Position numbers and translations under genes: made by a program. Below are positions 22,780-34,309 of a stretch of 64,000 nucleotides of DNA, piece after piece (within the stretch, counting starts at the first letter, position 1; every line of letters begins with the position of its first letter). Below the pieces are notes generated by a model, which ran no database searches, was not told the DNA's origin, and saw only the letters and a program-made list of their open reading frames with translations. The stretch comes from Ashinkailepas kermadecensis (Eukaryota; Arthropoda; Thecostraca; Neolepadidae). The stretch lies in assembly GCA_034440615.1 (NCBI GenBank), contig JAOTOM010001633.1, positions 1-64,000 of the forward strand, in the 5' to 3' direction.

Positions 22780-22935
22780 AATGGGCGGGCCCAAATCGAT
22801 TGGGGGTCACCCCATAGGATCCCATGTTACAAGTTGGAATCATGGGGAGGGGCAAACAAACATTTGGGGGCAAGGCCCCTTCAAAAGCATGCGAATCGGT
22901 ATCTATGGTACCTATTCATAATGAGCACTGTTTAC
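22780..22935. repeat. Dispersed repeat family D1, copy 1
   Basis: CCATGTTACAAGTTGGAATC, later CCCTTCAAAAGCAT and TCTATGGTACC. The same order of words recurs, diverged, at 50120-50280. Confidence 0.5.
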
Positions 22936-23842
22936 TGAATAAACGTGGATCTGTGATTTTAGATGGTGATGCTCTAATATGTGACTTGTTGTAAAATCGT
23001 TACTCCCCGTACATTGAATGACGTGTACATTTGTTCAACTGATACAGTACGAAGTGATACACAATCAAATGTCGTGGAGTCAGTGCATTCTTTTCGGAAC
23101 AGTGAGCTGAGTGTGGGCGGCTAAGCTGTTCACACTACAATTCGACGGCGGCAGGAAGCGCATGTGGTCAAAACCACCTGGGTTATGACCTGTTCCGAGA
23201 AACGGGTGCTAGCAGCGCCTGGTATTTTAACACGGAACGTTGCTGTTGCTGAACAGGCTGCCCCGTGTGTCCTATTCCATGTTTTGCAAGTGTTGTGCTT
23301 GTTTCGTTGGCTTTCCCTACTAAACAGAACTTCCACCTGACAACTGATCTGTTCAACAATAGTCATCCAATATATGGGTAAATCCACGGACAACGCCTTC
23401 CGGTCTGATTGCCCCTTGGAAGTCTAATCTGCGGATAAGTGTGCGAGACTCAACGTATGCATTCTGCTGTCTTGCAATATGTACATACATCAAAAACTGG
23501 TGTACCGTGTGGTGGAAAAAAAATCAGGCAGATACATAGCTGTATGCCTACTGAAAACGCCTTGGCACCACCGAGAATAGCGAATCACATGGCAAAAAAT
23601 AAATCCATCAGATTGATAATCTGCATTTCCCAAGGTCGTTTGGAAAATACATTAGACTCCCCAAATAGTACCTTTTTATTACTGGCACTCTTCATAGAAG
23701 CTAATGATCTTCAGAGACGTCACAAATGTCAACCGTGACGTCACGAGTGAATATGCACGGGAGATTATTGTAGACTATGTGTCTCGTAGGGAATGGTGAC
23801 GCCACCCCAGCAGTAGTGTCGCATTGCCGGCTTCGAGGAGTA

Positions 23843-23911
23843 CGTGACGGAAACTTGACTCCTCTGTCCGGCTGCATGACGGAAACTTGACTCCTCTGTC
23901 CGGCTGCATGC
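23843..23911. repeat. 34-bp tandem duplication
   Basis: TGACGGAAACTTGACTCCTC followed by TGTCCGGCTGCA occurs twice head to tail. Confidence 0.85.
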
Positions 23912-23974
23912 TTTGTTTCAGGGAATGGTATCCTTTGTGACAGCTCTCAGGGAGTCGCATCAGCTCTGACAGGC

Positions 23975-24245
23975 AGCCACATAATATGGCTGGTCAGGGT
24001 GACAGGCACCCACATGGTATGGCTGGTCAGGGTGATAGGCACCCACACAGTATGGCTGGTCAGGGTGACAGGCACCCACATAGTATGGCTGGTCAGGGTG
24101 CAGCTCTGACAGGCACCCACAAGGTATGGCTGGTCGGGGTGACAGGCACCCACAAGGTATGGCTGGTCGGGGTGACAGGCACCCACATGGTATGGCTGGT
24201 CAGGGTGACAGGCACTCACATGGTATGGCTGGTCAGGGTGCAGCT
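23975..24245. repeat. 33-bp minisatellite, ~8 copies
   Basis: GGTATGGCTGGTCAGGGTGA and CAGGCACCCACA repeat every 33 bp. Two units are extended by GCAGCTCTGA or shortened. Frames stay open because the period is divisible by three. Confidence 0.9.
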
Positions 24246-24620
24246 CGTTTGTGCTTGCAGGCACAGTGCATTGATCCGAAAAGCATTAACAAGCACACAA
24301 GCATTAATCAAATGTTGCATAGTGTCCGTATTTTCGAAATACGTTTAATTGCTATCATGTGTTCATAGTTATAATTAGCTCCCACCTGTTGGAGACCTAG
24401 AGATTCGCGATATCCATGCCGCGTTGGGTGGAGGACGGATCAGTTAGTCACCATGTGGATTATGTGGACTGGCTGCCGGCCTGAGAAAATTCATGCCAGA
24501 AGAGTAGGCGGTGGCATGGGTGGAGAAGATCACACACTTGCCAAACAACGGCTCGCGTCACCACAACATCACCACAACATCGTCGGATGTCGGTTGAGTG
24601 GTTGCCCTCACCCCGTCGCC

Positions 24621-24704
24621 ATGGTTACACGTGGTTGTCGGCCGCTCTTGGTCCTGGCTGCTGTCCTGTGTTGCTTGGTGTTCCCCGGATCGCTTAGTTC
24701 GGAT
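24621..24704 (+). CDS. Candidate first coding exon with a signal peptide
   Basis: ATG at 24621 sits in a good start context (CGTCGCCATGG). The peptide MVTRGCRPLLVLAAVLCCLV followed by FPGSLSSD has the positively charged start, leucine-rich core and small residues (G-S-L-S-S) of a cleavable signal peptide. A GTATGC at 24705 could be the donor (phase 0). Without splicing the frame runs to TAG at 24815. No downstream exon can be assigned with confidence, so this may be the start of a secreted protein or a chance frame. Confidence 0.3.
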
Positions 24705-25029
24705 GTATGCGCAGAGATCCAGATGTCTGCACTGGCCTTAAATATAGGCAGTCTCGCTCTCACTCCCCGTGCTCCTTCGTTCCTTGCTTTCGTCGTGCCC
24801 TTCTGTCCACCATAGTCTATGTGTTACTACCACTCCTTTCCGTCCATTCCTGAGCGTTCCCTTAGTTAATCCCATCTCTGTTTTGCACTCCATGCAGATC
24901 AAACGAAATCAGGCAGAAGTTTTCCCATTATATGTCATATATGTCGCACTGCTTAAGCAACGCCTACATAATTAAGTACTGCTTCAAGCCCAGAGCGAGA
25001 ACTACGATTTTCAAACTTCCATCACGCTG

Positions 25030-25262
25030 CACAGCATGCATTCTAACTGTCACAATCACAACAGCATACATTCTCACTGGCACTCTCACCACAGCATGCA
25101 CTCTCACTGGCACTCTCACCACAGCATGCACTTTTACTGGCACCCTGACCACAGCATACACTCTCACTGGTACTCTCACCACAGCATGCACCCTCACTGG
25201 CACACTCACCACGGCATGCACTCTCACTGGCACTCTCACCACAGCATGCACTCTCACTAGAA
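25030..25262. repeat. 30-bp minisatellite, ~8 copies
   Basis: CACAGCATGCACTCTCACTG then GCACTCTCAC, with a few substitutions. Ten-codon periodicity keeps several frames open. Confidence 0.9.
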
Positions 25263-25518
25263 TACTTGCCACAGTGATATAATGTTTTTTTTTTCTTCAA
25301 GTCGCTGCGGCTGTTAATTGTTTCGGTTGAAGCTACTCTGACCTAGGTTTCCCACCCAACGCCTATGTCTTCGTAGACATAGGCCAGTAATGGCCTACGT
25401 AGGCTACCACGTTAAAATATACGGGGAATCGTTGCTTATCACCTGACATGTTTGAGCGCTTTTGAAGGGAGCCCCACAAGGGATTACCGTGGGCTGAGCG
25501 TGGACTGCAACGTGGACT

Positions 25519-25714
25519 GCAGTGATGGGTATCATGGCTTCCACCCGGGTCTACATTGACAGCCATGACTGCAGTGATGGGTATCATGGCTTCCACCCGG
25601 GTCTACATTGACAGCCATGACTGGCAATTCCATTTGTGTACAAGTCCGCCGTGGGTGACGGTGCGACTTGTACACTGGAAACACACAAGTCCCAGTTGTA
25701 CACCTGAGGAGGCG
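25519..25714 (+). CDS. Possible exon with 52-bp duplicated 5' part
   Basis: A 52-bp segment (25519-25570) is repeated exactly at 25571-25622. Both copies follow GACTGCAG, an acceptor-like end. Downstream the frame reads CTSPPWVTVRLVHWKHTSPS then CTPEEAQ before CAG|GTAACT at 25715. The borders look like splice sites and the peptide is protein-like, but I recognise no domain. Confidence 0.22.
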
Positions 25715-26027
25715 CAGGTAACTCCCTCTCTTCACTCTCCTCCCCTCCACTTTCCAGCTATGCGACTGCGAATCTGCTTTCGTATCAAATCCGGTGAATG
25801 GCCTTCGTACCTATTGGCTCACAACACTAGGGCAGGACTTTGTGCTAGCTAGTTAGTTATTTGGGTTTAAAGGGCGCATCGAATGAAATGATCATATTGC
25901 GCCCAAGCAGGATTTTGTGCTTCAATGTCAAATAGTAACCCCCAGCATCTTACCATGGCCCGAATGGATGTTTGCTTCATGGTTGTATTCCAGCGCCAAT
26001 GCCAGCACGCAATGTCAAAGAAAGAGC

Positions 26028-26142
26028 ACGTGACTGTATGGCAACATACCCTGGGCTGCATGACGTCATACCCTGGGATGCATGACAACATCTCCTAGGC
26101 GGCTGAGCGTCATCCCACCAGCTGAGATGACTGAGAGTCAAC
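26028..26142 (+). promoter_or_regulatory. TATA-less promoter with E-box and CRE
   Basis: Upstream of an ATGGCGGCG start lie CACGTGAC (about 26031), a perfect CRE TGACGTCA (about 26061) inside a duplicated ACCCTGGGxTGCATGAC, and AACATGGCGGC, the YY1-type element often found at the start of housekeeping genes. Two more CACGTG sites and TGACGTCG follow at about 26305-26350. No TATA box. Binding is inferred from motifs only. Confidence 0.5.
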
Positions 26143-26219
26143 ATGGCGGCGTCCTGGGAGCGGTGCCGAACCACCGCTGTCGATAGAGCGCGGCGCATAT
26201 CTCGTCCGCCTACCTTCAG
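26143..26219 (+). CDS. Candidate first coding exon (MAASWERC...)
   Basis: ATG at 26143 in the context CAACATGGCGG opens a CpG-rich frame encoding MAASWERCRTTAVDRARR then ISRPPTF, ending at a donor-like CAG|GTAAAA at 26219/26220. Promoter motifs lie just upstream. The amino-terminal MAA and the CpG richness are typical of ubiquitously expressed genes. No domain in 25 residues, and the next exon is not identified, so identity is unknown. An overlapping - strand frame (25977-26417) is likely a shadow. Confidence 0.4.
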
Positions 26220-26299
26220 GTAAAAACCATGCGCCAAAATTGAACAATCAATCAAAAAACAGTCGTCACCTCGCGCGCCATTAATGTTTGGCTGACTGA

Positions 26300-27714
26300 G
26301 CGCGACACGTGCCTTCCAACGGGACACCAGCGGCACGTGGTCGTGACGTCGACTGAGACAACCAACGTCTAACGGGGTACGTATCAGAACTGAGTTACCT
26401 GCGCCTGGATAGTTCACACTGAACGCAAGCAGAAGGTACCGGTTTGCATCTGCAAAACAAAAGCGTCCCAGCGATCCATGCTTGGCATTCTCATTATATT
26501 CAAAATCATTACCAAGCCGGGTAGGTGCGCTGGCAAATACCTCTGTAAATGTTAGCCAACGTGACGCATGCCTGCCAACACGCGAAGGGCAAAGTGGGCC
26601 TCACTCGAGACTACACGACGTAATGGCACACTGGCACCTTCATAGTGGCGCTATACGCGTACAATAGGTCGATCCCGGGCCGCCGAGTGTAGCTGCCGGC
26701 TGAAATAACCCGCAATAGGGGGAGCCGTCGTCATACGGAACAACAGGCTGCAGTACTTGCTGCCAAATGGGATAAACTATATAATAAGCTATTCGTCTGC
26801 AGGACATTCGTCATTACTACCGGATGAGGAAGCGTGCAGACACCAAAATTTTAACAGGCTAAGTCTGCATAAAACAAATGCCGCTGACGTGTTCAAACAA
26901 ACGACAGTAACAAATACTGTCGTGTTCGACTAGAATATATATGAGCTAAAATATATTTGGCTCTCTAAGAAAGAGCATAATTTCAGGTACCATCACAAAA
27001 TGTCGGAATACATTTTGCGTATTTGTAGCTGATGATTAGCCTGATGGCTTGTGAGCATAAACATGAAGAACCAGCACACCTATTCAGCTTCCGGGACATA
27101 GGAATTCAACTCGGTGGAGATAGACATCTCCGTGACAAGATTGGCTATCATTTTTTGGGGCAATGGAACCCCACCCTCAACAAGTGAAGGGATATGGATG
27201 TGCATAACCACAGACACATAACAAAGATGTTCTGGTACGAGCCTGAAAATTCGTCTTAATAAGAACAGGAAAATTGCTTGTTAGTGCATTATGAAATTAA
27301 CACTAAGAGGTAGTATCGATCCTGTCTCTATGGGAGTGGGGAGGAGGAGAGATATTCCACCGTTTTCTCAATGTTTATCAACACGGTAGTTCTAAACCAC
27401 TTGGTTTAGGAATTTATGGTGCCAGTAGTTGATAGGTGTTGAACTATGCCCATCTTGAAGCTAATACAAGCACCGGGTCGTTTTAGTTCACCTAGATATA
27501 TGGTGGTCATCCTAGAGTCCATGCTACAAAACAATTCCATGATTTTCCGTCATGCATGCGACATGGGTTATATGGCTAAACGGATACACCGGTTAGAATG
27601 CCTTCAGGTTCGGAGTGTGCACATGCTTGTTTTAGGGATTTAAGGTCGGTGACGTCCTTCAGGTCAAATGAGATCAAAATCTTGAAGGGTGTTTATGTTC
27701 TCATCTCCTACTAA
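26300..27714. other. No gene supported
   Basis: Unique-looking sequence. Open frames are short and without splice context. Confidence 0.4.
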
Positions 27715-27873
27715 TTTCGGCATATCAACAAATATGATTTCAAATTCGAAAACGATGGTGAATTCATGTATCAGCGACCCATTGCATACCAGGACTGGAT
27801 CCTGACCTATTCGTCTGAAGAGGACGAGAGCGTGTCAGGCGACATAATGGACTCTGGTTCATTCCTGCTATGA
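27715..27873 (+). CDS. Protein-like open segment, acidic C-terminus
   Basis: A 52-codon segment bounded by stops includes DFKFENDGEFMYQRPIAYQD and ends SSEEDESVSGDIMDSGSFLL. Composition is that of real protein (acidic, serine-rich end) rather than random translation. No acceptor I trust and no family recognised. It might be a terminal exon or a transposon remnant. Confidence 0.22.
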   Translation, partial: FRHINKYDFKFENDGEFMYQRPIAYQDWILTYSSEEDESVSGDIMDSGSFLL

Positions 27874-28309
27874 ACGGTTTTCGTCACACATCCGTGGCTG
27901 CTGGATTAATAATCCACACTCATTCGAGGTGTGCGCTTATATTGTACACTGCGCAGCAAAAATCTCACTGTAGTTATTCATGCAACTGACTCGGGTAGCA
28001 TAAAGGCATCTGCCGATGGTTAATGCTTTCACCTTGTAATAAAACGTGCTTACTAGTAGTAGACTACTAGCATAATACACGACAAAGGATGCTATGGGGG
28101 CGTTATTCACGATATACAATGTGTGCGTGCAGTCCAATGCAAATGGGCCAATAATTTTAGCCTCAAAATATTTAATTCAGAATGCACGCCAACCACAACA
28201 TACGAATTCCGGTGCCCATAATCAATGTTGACGTTAATTGTACGCCACTCTGGCAGATTCGACGCTGTACAAGCTGAATTATTCACGCTGCCTCCCGCTC
28301 TGGATGCAT

Positions 28310-28545
28310 TAATTTCACAGCCGCGTGATCGGCGCTGACACGGATCCGACAGAGGCGGCAATCGGTCGCGGCGTGGGGGCTAGGGTCGACCCCTGGTGAA
28401 CTCCGATCCGGTGCCGTCAAGGTGACGGACGGCGCTGACGGCTGACGGCGTGAATGACGGCGAGCCAATTAGTCTGAAGGTGGTCGGGCTGGCCGGCCCA
28501 CCTCGGACCGCCGTCGGCCGCTGGTGGCTCGTCTGGCAGGTGTAC
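28310..28545. other. GC- and CpG-rich island, coding status unclear
   Basis: Dense CG dinucleotides in an otherwise AT-leaning area. On + a frame reads PISLKVVGLAGPPRTAVGRW and reaches CAG|GTGTAC at about 28540; on - a serine-rich frame is open. Neither is assignable. Confidence 0.35.
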
Positions 28546-28559
28546 TCGCCAGTCGAATG

Positions 28560-30950
28560 CACCGCAAACATCCAACACATTCGATGATACTCAGATTCTT
28601 GTTGGTGGTCGGCTCGTACCGATTTGCTTTTGTTGTTCCCGATCATGTACAGAATACACTCACACTTCCCTTTAAACAGGGATAGCATTTCAACAGATCA
28701 TTGCCGAACTCTGTTGAGAAAAAATCAGGGTACCAGCCCTTCCCAGGTAGAACACTTCACCTGCTTTCTTAGTCCATTGTCGTTGCGCTAACCCGCTACC
28801 ATTTGGTACTGTATAGCCAAGTACCGTCCAACAAAATCCACCGCGCTACTCTTCAGGAGACAAATAAAATAGTATCCGATTGTCATACTTCATGCCAGCA
28901 GATGACCATCTAGGGCCGCTGGTGATGATGTCGCAATGGTGAGTATCGATCACTGTAGAAAGATTTGCTTAGCCACCTCCCGTGCAAGGGCACTGATGCA
29001 TCCTGCGCCGAAAGGTTTTTGTCGCTGCACGGGAAGCCATGAGAATTAAAGTACCGCCGCTTAGATTATCTGATGAAATATTCTTTGGCGACCTTGTGGA
29101 ATGAAAATGTGAATGTCATGTCAGGTCACTGAACTATATTATGATAAGAGGGGACATCTCAGGACGTCTTGCGCCGCAATCGCGAATAATCAGCAATTAA
29201 TCTCACTTACTTCCCCAAATGGCCCGGGTTAAGGATGTGGTAAGATAATACGCAACTCATCTAGATTATTTGTATCGATCATTCACTTTCCAAGATCATC
29301 TGATATTCTGGTCTATAGATTTCAAGCTATGGTATGGAACCAATCATTCAATCAGCACACGCGACTGATTAGGTCAAGATGAGTGATGAAATACAAATTA
29401 TACAGACTTGACTTTGATAACCATATAATATGTGCTTCATCACTAATATTTGTACATTCGTAGATGTGTATGGATAATCCTCAAGCACTGGTTTATTCCA
29501 AACTAACCGATACATTGTCCACAGCGAAGGGAAAACTACAATTGTGCAAATAAAACATCTAGAAATCACACCACAGGACAATAACGCAGCATGAACTGAA
29601 CTGAATGTTTCTGTCTCCAAGAGTTTCGCATGTGATGCATAATCACCTATGCTAGACGGCAACACTCTGCCTCACACTGCTATCATCAGGCAGCATCGAT
29701 GAAAACTTCTTCATTTGGCATCCAGTCATTAATGGTAACACAGTGTACTGTCAGAAAGCCGAGCTGAAAATATTCCGGTCTACCAGAATGTTTCTTGTTC
29801 AGCTATATGCAAAGGAACAATTTGCATTAAAAGAAACATACCAAGTGCCAAGCCAAGACATGCCAATATGCGAAAGCTATTCGTTAGGCTGGTAGGGTAA
29901 TTGCCATTTACATTCCTACCTACACACATGGCGTGTTCATAATTTTGTTTCTGGTGCATTGAGCAGATCGTTTGGTAATATCACCAACAGTTTTGAGCAT
30001 GGGGTGCAGACATTCATTTTTAAAAGAGCTTGCGCTTTTTGACAGCTATGTACTATCCGATCAAGTGATGTGAATTATTACACAATCATCTCGGATAGCA
30101 GATGCCACTTTCGGAGTATTAATACTGGAATCTGTACAAGTCCAGTCAGCAGCCAATAGGGGTCAACCTGCACACCAACCAGGTAAGCGCTGGTTGGAGA
30201 TGTTCATCACAATTCCCAGTGATGACAACGTTCATGCTTGTTGCAATGGTTAGTTGTGAATGTTAGGAGTGTTATTAATCAATTAGCACTCTCGGATGTT
30301 AGAGAGGTTTAAAGTGTTATGCACATCGTAAGTGAACTCCCCCCCCTCCCACCAAGATAACGCAGTCTCATTTACCTGGACTGAAAATGAACAAAACGAA
30401 TATAACTGTTCCCACTTTCTTCGCTCATAAATACGATCATTCTGGAATTTAAAACCAGTGAAATTCGCCTGTGCTGTCTGATAGTGCCCAGTCGAGTGTG
30501 TCTTTCAATGAATGCAATGTTAAGCAATATGGACGTTGGATGCCATGAATGACCAGCATCTGATCTATAATAACTTCGAAATAGCTCAAAATCATGCTTC
30601 TTGCATGGCCATGAATTCCTCTGATACGCATAGCTACCCTGACGACGTCTCCGCCATCCACTCCTCTACCATAACTTCGTCACTGCTTGTGGTTCTGTTC
30701 GAACTTTTAAATATGCGATGTAAGTTGTTTTATCGGACAGAAAATTTAGTGATCAGGCTTTTGGTATGTTGCATCGAAGTAATCATTGATGTACTTCTTC
30801 GGAAGGATTTGATGCATGATCTGAAATGATACTGCAAGTTAGACTAGAGTACTCTAAATTTGTAACAACAATTACCACAAAAATGCAAGAAATATTATGC
30901 GTTGTCTGCATTAATATCATGTACCAGATTCCCTCGCGCTCCTCTTGACA
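28560..30950. other. No gene or array seen
   Basis: AT-rich unique sequence with only short chance frames. Confidence 0.45.
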
Positions 30951-30959
30951 AGTTTTCAA

Positions 30960-31215
30960 CTCCCTGGGTGGGTTTCTTCACCTTCTCTTCGGGTGAGTTG
31001 ATTCCCCTTCCCCGAGAGTGGGTTGTTTCACCTTCCCCGAGACTGGGTTATTTCGGCTTCCCCGAAACTGGGTTGCTTCCGCTTCCTGGAGAGTGGGTTG
31101 TTTTACCTTATTGGGCTTGGGCTGTCTTACCTTCCCTGAGGGTGGGCTGTGTCACCATTCCTGAGAAGTGTGGGCGGGCTGTTTTACTTTCCCCGAGGTG
31201 AGCTGCTTCACCTTC
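30960..31215. repeat. Degenerate ~25-bp minisatellite
   Basis: CACCTTCCCCGAGAGTGGGT with TTGTTT or similar spacers recurs about eight to nine times with many substitutions. Confidence 0.75.
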
Positions 31216-32411
31216 CGATTGATGCCCTATTTTGATACCTTAGGTCGTTAGTCGATTTGCCGGGTCTTGCCAGAGGCAATTTTTTAGCTTAAAATGTTGC
31301 ATGATTAAATCCCGCCATCAACTGTACCAAACTATAGGTGGCATAAAATTATAACAATTACCAGTGCTTCCACTGTGTTGCACAGTACTAACAACGTATC
31401 ATGAGTGACATTTTAATGCATGGGTCATGCATGGGTGCTCGTGTTGATGGAATATATAAATCTTGTTCATGAATCTCATAAGGGCAGGTGGAAGCTGCCA
31501 TTTTCAAGTGCACCAATGTGAACAATTAACGTCGAATTCACGCTCACAACCTAAAGCCATCCCGGACATCCGAAACCTCAAACATGTCATCTGAGGTCCC
31601 CATAAACGTATCTCATACGATGTTGTGGAAGAATGTGCGACATATACATTAACATTAGGACGCTTGTCTAGTCAGTAGAGTATCAACAGATGGAGCAATA
31701 CTAAGGAAGTCACCCTCTTCAAATTTTGTTGAGTTTCAACATGAGCTCTGTGTGGTGTTGCAATGAAAGAACGACTTCGAGGTTGTGGGTAGTACATGGT
31801 TGCAAATGGTGGTTAGTGCATGGATAGTACATGGTTGTCAAAAAGCGCAAGTTTTCTGTCACTCGCCCAACTAAACCTGAGATAGTTCCCACGCCCCTGT
31901 CCGTCATCGTCATCAGCTATCCTAAAGTAGCCGACTCATGCCATTTGGAGTTATTATGTGCATGCCAATGCATTTTGCAATGACAAAATCAGTAATTTCT
32001 TTGTAAAATGTATGCAGCTCATTTCTCATCATGAACATTAATCCAATGTGATCTTCTGTGATATCGCATCTTCTGTGATATCGCATCTTCATAGCTAGAT
32101 ACAGCTGAGGCGAATGTTTGCCAAAACATTGCAGAACGATGCCTTGGAGGCCGGAGGAAATTTGAAAGAATCCGACCACAAGTAAGGAGGAAAAAATTGA
32201 GAAACGACACGGAAGTATGCGAGGTGCTATTTTCCTGGTCAATTGGCGAGTTCCATAATATAGCAGTACCAGGACCGAACGACATTGTGCGATGGCGGTA
32301 CCACCATCTGGTACCACCATCTGCTCTGGTACCACCAGGACCGAACGACACGGCGCGAAAGCAGCACCACCAGGGCCGAACGGCATCGTGTGAATACCCT
32401 GAGGCAGGCTC
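31216..32411. other. No gene seen
   Basis: Mostly unique. A small block at 32290-32385 repeats GGTACCACCATCTG and AGGACCGAACGACA. Confidence 0.4.
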
Positions 32412-32548
32412 GTTCGCCCTTTCTCTCGCCCTCGCCCTCGCCCTCGCTCTCGCTCTCGCTCTCGCTCTCGCTCTCGCTCTCGCTCTCGCTTTCGCTCTCG
32501 CTCTCGCTTTCGCTCTCGCTCTCGCTCTCGCCGTCGATCTCGCTCTCA
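32412..32548. repeat. (CTCGCY)n hexanucleotide microsatellite
   Basis: About 23 units, CTCGCC at the left end and CTCGCT for most, with CTTTCG and CCGTCG interruptions. Any 'Arg-Ala' or 'Ser-Leu' frame is an artefact. Confidence 0.95.
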
Positions 32549-32589
32549 ATGTCAGCCATCAATGGCGGTCGCTAGTCGATCATTGACCC

Positions 32590-32875
32590 AGCACTGGCAA
32601 CGGCTGGTGTACTGGCATGCCTAAGTCACCTCACTGTACCAGCATGCCTGATCTTAGTGGAGTGACTGCACTGGCACGGCTGACAAGCCACCTGACTGTA
32701 CCGGTACGTCTGACCTGACTGACCCGACTGTACCGGCATGCCTAAGTCAGTTGACTGTGCCGGCATGTCTGGGCGACCCAGGGAGCGACCCGCATGCCTG
32801 ACCTGTGTGACCTAACTGTACCGACACGCCTAAGTCACCTGGCTGTACCGGTACGCCTGACCCGCCTAACCCAGG
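32590..32875. repeat. Degenerate minisatellite
   Basis: CTGTACCGGCATGCCTAAGT and close variants recur about eight times at irregular 30-45-bp spacing. Confidence 0.75.
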
Positions 32876-33515
32876 GTGCAGCAGGCGTGTGGGCGGCTGG
32901 CGGACCTCCGACCGGGCTGCGGCCCGCTGGTTCCCGGAAGCTGGCGTTCGCCCGGTCGTGACCACACTGGCGTGCCTGCGCCACATTGAGCGCCACGTTT
33001 TATTGCTATGAAATCCCGGAATAACTCATTCAAGGCTAGCAGCGGCCGTTGATGGCTGATATTGGGAGCGGGTCCGGGCGTAATCCCAGCCGGTGGCTCG
33101 GTGCGGCTGGCATTGCCATCATTTGTAGCCGGCCCAGCGGCCATGAGAATCGCATGTCGGTGCACCGACGGCGTCTAACGGCCGCCCAATGTGCAAGCAA
33201 TGGATCATTCGGCCAGATATCAAACACGCAACGATGCAGTTAATGATTACGCCGACTGAGCAAATGTGTGTGGTGCTGTGTGCGCTGCATGTGCAATTGC
33301 ATCACGGTCGGGTGATGTTGCAACACGGTGGGTAGAAGCTTCCGAGTAGTACTGCATTTACCGCTGCATTGCCGGTGGGCCGATTTTGTGTCACCGGGTC
33401 GAAAGGACGTCTGCACGTGCGGGCGCGACGCAACAGGGTCGACTTCGGCGGACGCATCGATCCACAGTTCAGCGAGTTTCGTCTGTCTCAGTAGGTATTC
33501 AGCGTGCGGTGGAGG
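32876..33515. other. CpG-rich stretch with protein-like but unassigned frames
   Basis: On +, frames such as RRVGGWRTSDRAAARWFPEA (ending TGA about 33010) and RVDFGGRIDPQFSEFRLSQ (ending TAG about 33492) look more like protein than their neighbours. No domain or convincing splice pair seen. Confidence 0.25.
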
Positions 33516-33987
33516 TCAATGAGCAGTACCTGTCGCTGGGGTGAGGCTTTTGGCTGGGTTCAGGCGAACTCTGGCAAACCGGAATTTCTCTTAGTGATAA
33601 ACCCTAAGCACGATCTGGTAAGCAATTAACTTGGCAGTTACTATGACGGTTCACCAGCAGTAAAGTGGCTAGAAACGCACGACCTGGTCTGAGGTAGGCA
33701 ATGCAATCATATTTTTCTGCCATTCTCACTAGCTGGTTTCACAAACAATATGAATTATAAAACAGCTTCTCACATGCACCTCACTGCCTTCTTCCGCTCA
33801 GAAACTTTTTTGATTAAAATAATTTGAGGCCATACACCCAATATTACACCCAAGAATACACTCAAAATCGCATCCGGAATGGCAGGCAATGCAGGCGATA
33901 CTTCGCCGATTTACCAACGCCCTGACGTAGGAAAGCGAGCAAAGATCATTAAACAGGCGATACAAATTATCTCTAAATTATAGATAT

Positions 33988-34185
33988 ATGTCCCTTATGC
34001 ATTTTGGTAAACTTTTACGAGTCGTTTACACCTCGTCCTTTGCTCATGTACGACCGGTGTTAGCAAGAGCAGCATGCAATTATGTGTGGCCGATCGTGTG
34101 TCTCAAATCTGGGTACGTTGTTACACTGGGCCTGGAGCAGCGCATCAGGTGGTTCCCAAACGGACGTGATATGCACACATCATAG
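33988..34185 (+). mobile_element. Non-LTR retrotransposon fragment, region downstream of RT
   Basis: The frame reads LLRVVYTSSFAHVRPVLARA then ACNYVWPIV and GLEQRIRWFP. This resembles the segment after the LINE reverse transcriptase palm (LY-x-S-x-VRP-x-LEYA-x-xVW-P ... LE-x-VQ). It lies upstream of an RT-core fragment on the same strand, so order is inverted relative to an intact element. Short and degraded; identification rests on pattern alone. Confidence 0.4.
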
Positions 34186-34309
34186 TTCGGGTTTCCAGAA
34201 TGTTCACCCACTACGCATTCACGGATTAGAAAGTTAAATTCTTATATCAAGAAAAGTCATCCAATGGTCAAAAGTCCATCCAATCCATATCCTTCAGGAA
34301 AGGAGCAGC

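Noticed and set aside
25030..25262. Histidine-rich (HSHWHSHHSMH) metal-binding protein
   Set aside because: Frame exists only because of the 30-bp minisatellite; no start context or flanking domain.
32019..32586. Arg-Ala, Ser-Glu and Ser-Leu repeat proteins
   Set aside because: The (CTCGCY)n microsatellite; six frames give six low-complexity peptides.
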